Translations under genes and position numbers: made by a program
The notes under the pieces: model-generated
Seen by the model: the letters and a program-made list of their open reading frames with translations, nothing else
Told to the model about the DNA's origin: nothing
Databases searched by the model: none
Shown here: positions 62,669-64,000 of the stretch, one piece after another
How positions within the stretch are numbered: the first letter of the stretch is position 1
Layout of the letters: every line of letters starts with the position of its first letter
NCBI GenBank assembly: GCA_024734555.1
Contig: JANPWX010000081.1
Span: 34,704 to 98,703, forward strand
DNA length: 64,000 nucleotides
Reading direction: 5' to 3'
DNA from: Trochalopteron elliotii
Lineage: Eukaryota; Chordata; Aves; Passeriformes; Leiothrichidae

Positions 62669-64000
62669 CACTTTATCACCCTCCCTGTAAAAAACTTTTC
62701 CTAATATCCAACCTATATTTTCCTTGGCACAGCTTGAGACTGTGTCCCCTCGTTCTGCCAGTTGCTGCCTGGAGAAAGAGACCGACCCTCACCTGACTAC
62801 AGACACCTTTCAGGGAGCTGTAGAGAGTGACAAGGTCACCTCTGAGTCTCCTTTTCTCCAGGCTAAACAACCCCAGCTCCCTCAGTCATTCCTCACAGGG
62901 TTTATGCTCCAAGCCCCTCAGCAGCCTCGTTGCCTCCTCTGGACGAGCTCAAGTGTCTCAACGTCCTTCCTAAACTGAGGGGCCAGAGCTGGACACAGCA
63001 CTCAATGTCCTTCCTAAACTGAGGGGCCAGAGCTGGGCACAGCACTCAGTGTCCTTCCTAAACTGAGGGGCCAGAGCTGGACACAGCATTCAAGGTGAGG
63101 CCTCACCAGTGCTGAGTACAGGGGAAGAACGACCTCCCTGCTCCTGCTGGCCACACCATTCCTGATCCAGGCCAGGAGCCATTGGCCTTCTTGGCCACCA
63201 GGGCACACTGCTGGCTCATGTTCAGCTGTTGTCACCAGAACCCCCAGGTCCCTTTCTGCCTGGGCACTGTTCAGCCACACTGTCTACAGCCTGTAATGTT
63301 GCAGGGGATTATTGTGGCCAAAACGTAGGACTCAGCACTTGGACTTGGACTTATTAAACTTCATCTTATTTGACTCTACCTATCCATCCAACCATTCCAG
63401 GTCTCTCTGCAGGGCCTTTCTACCTCCAACAGATCTACACATGCTCCCAGCTTAGTGAGTCTGCAGATTTACTAATGAAAGACTCAATACTCTCATCCGT
63501 GCCATCAATAAAAATATTGAACAGAACTGGCCCCAGCACAGACCCCTGAGGGACACCACTGGTGACTGTCCCCAGCTGGATGCAGCACCATCCACCACCA
63601 CTCTCTGGGCCCAGCCATCCATCCAGTTCCTAACCCAGCAAAGAGTGCTCCTGTCCAAGCCATAGGCTGCCAGCTTTTCCAGGACTGTGCTGTGGGAGAC
63701 AGTGTCAAAGGCCTTGGTGAAGTCCAAATAGACAACATCCACAGCCTTTCCTGCATCCACCAGGCAGGTCACCTGGTCATAAAAGGGGACCAGGTTGGTC
63801 AAACACGACCAACTCCTCCTAAACCCATGCTGGCTGGGCCTGATACCCTGCCATGGTGTAAGTGGTGCAGGATGGCACCCAATTTAAACTGCTCTATTAC
63901 CTTACTGAGGTCAGGCTAACTGGCCTATAACTACCAGGATCCTCCTTCCCACCCTTTTTAAGAATGGGTGTCACATTGGCCAGCTTCCAGTCATCTGGAA
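62669..64000 (-). mobile_element. CR1 LINE ORF2 fragment, 3'-truncated, runs off window
   Basis: A minus-oriented CR1 with decayed ORF2. The frame 63802-63452 shows reverse-transcriptase sequence: VDAGKAVDVVYLDFTKAFDT (the conserved first catalytic Asp region) and later [10 protein letters not shown]. Frame 63280-63014 continues with SREVVLPLYSALVRPHLECC. Frame 62870-62676 carries the C-terminal [20 protein letters not shown] and RLDIRKSF. Frame changes between these pieces show disablement. The usual CR1 3' UTR and octamer tail are absent at the left end, which is odd because CR1 copies normally lose the 5' end. The element continues past 64000. Confidence 0.95.
62961..63092. repeat. Three tandem copies of a 44-bp unit inside CR1
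   Basis: A unit containing CCTTCCTAAACTGAGGGGCC repeats at 62961, 63005 and 63049 with only one or two differences per copy. Forty-four is not a multiple of three, so the two extra copies shift the ORF2 frame. Ordinary CR1 has this block once, as I recall it. Confidence 0.95.

Overview
This window looks like nuclear DNA from a bird, most likely non-coding intergenic or intronic sequence. The evidence is five fragments of CR1 LINEs, the dominant avian retroposon, together with LTRs of avian endogenous-retrovirus type. Mammalian SINEs (Alu, B1, MIR-like) were not seen. The sequence is AT-rich and CpG-poor, as expected for a gene-poor stretch of a large avian chromosome. A neoavian, possibly songbird, origin is likely but is not proved here. 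No bacterial features (operons, ribosome binding sites, CRISPR arrays) are present, and no protein-coding gene could be recognised. The longest open frame is 173 codons, and none of the long frames shows a recognisable cellular domain. The only recognisable protein fragments are decayed CR1 reverse-transcriptase and C-terminal pieces.

Layout. 1-9.6 kb: unique AT-rich DNA with an (ATA)n tract at the left edge, a GC-box plus TATA-box pair near 8.15 kb and a 97-bp (TTCCC)n microsatellite near 8.75 kb. 9.6-12.4 kb: two short CR1 3' fragments in opposite orientations, a 12-bp-arm inverted repeat and a 38-T run. 17.1-18.2 kb: a 1.1-kb plus-strand CR1 with a decayed RT region. 21.9-22.3 kb: a plus-strand LTR-like unit with a TATA-like box, an AATAAA and a possible tRNA-Gln-type primer site. 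24.3-24.8 kb: a minus-strand CR1. 25.5-26.6 kb: a minus-strand solo LTR with a perfect 5-bp target duplication. It carries an internal insertion that is the inverted copy of unique sequence lying about 0.3 kb outside the LTR.

32-40 kb: three segments bounded by strong plus-strand splice sites, which may be exons of an unidentified transcript. 34.9-35.56 kb: a minus-strand stretch running from a CpG-dense end to an A-tail, resembling a retrocopy or a single-exon transcript. 45.1-45.7 kb: a degraded plus-strand copy of the same LTR family as the one at 26 kb. 51.7-51.86 kb: an isolated CpG-dense island. 58.4-59.2 kb: a minus-strand solo LTR with a 4-bp target duplication. 60.65-61.5 kb: a second, different minus-strand LTR that keeps CCAAT, TATAAAA and AATAAA signals. 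62.7-64 kb: a minus-strand CR1 ORF2 fragment that runs off the window and contains a 3 x 44-bp internal tandem array.

No gene network can be described. The window reads as a record of retroelement insertion and decay, plus a few candidate regulatory or exonic islands. Nothing seen amounts to a new biological system. The most unusual structure is the inverted templated-looking insertion inside the 26-kb LTR.
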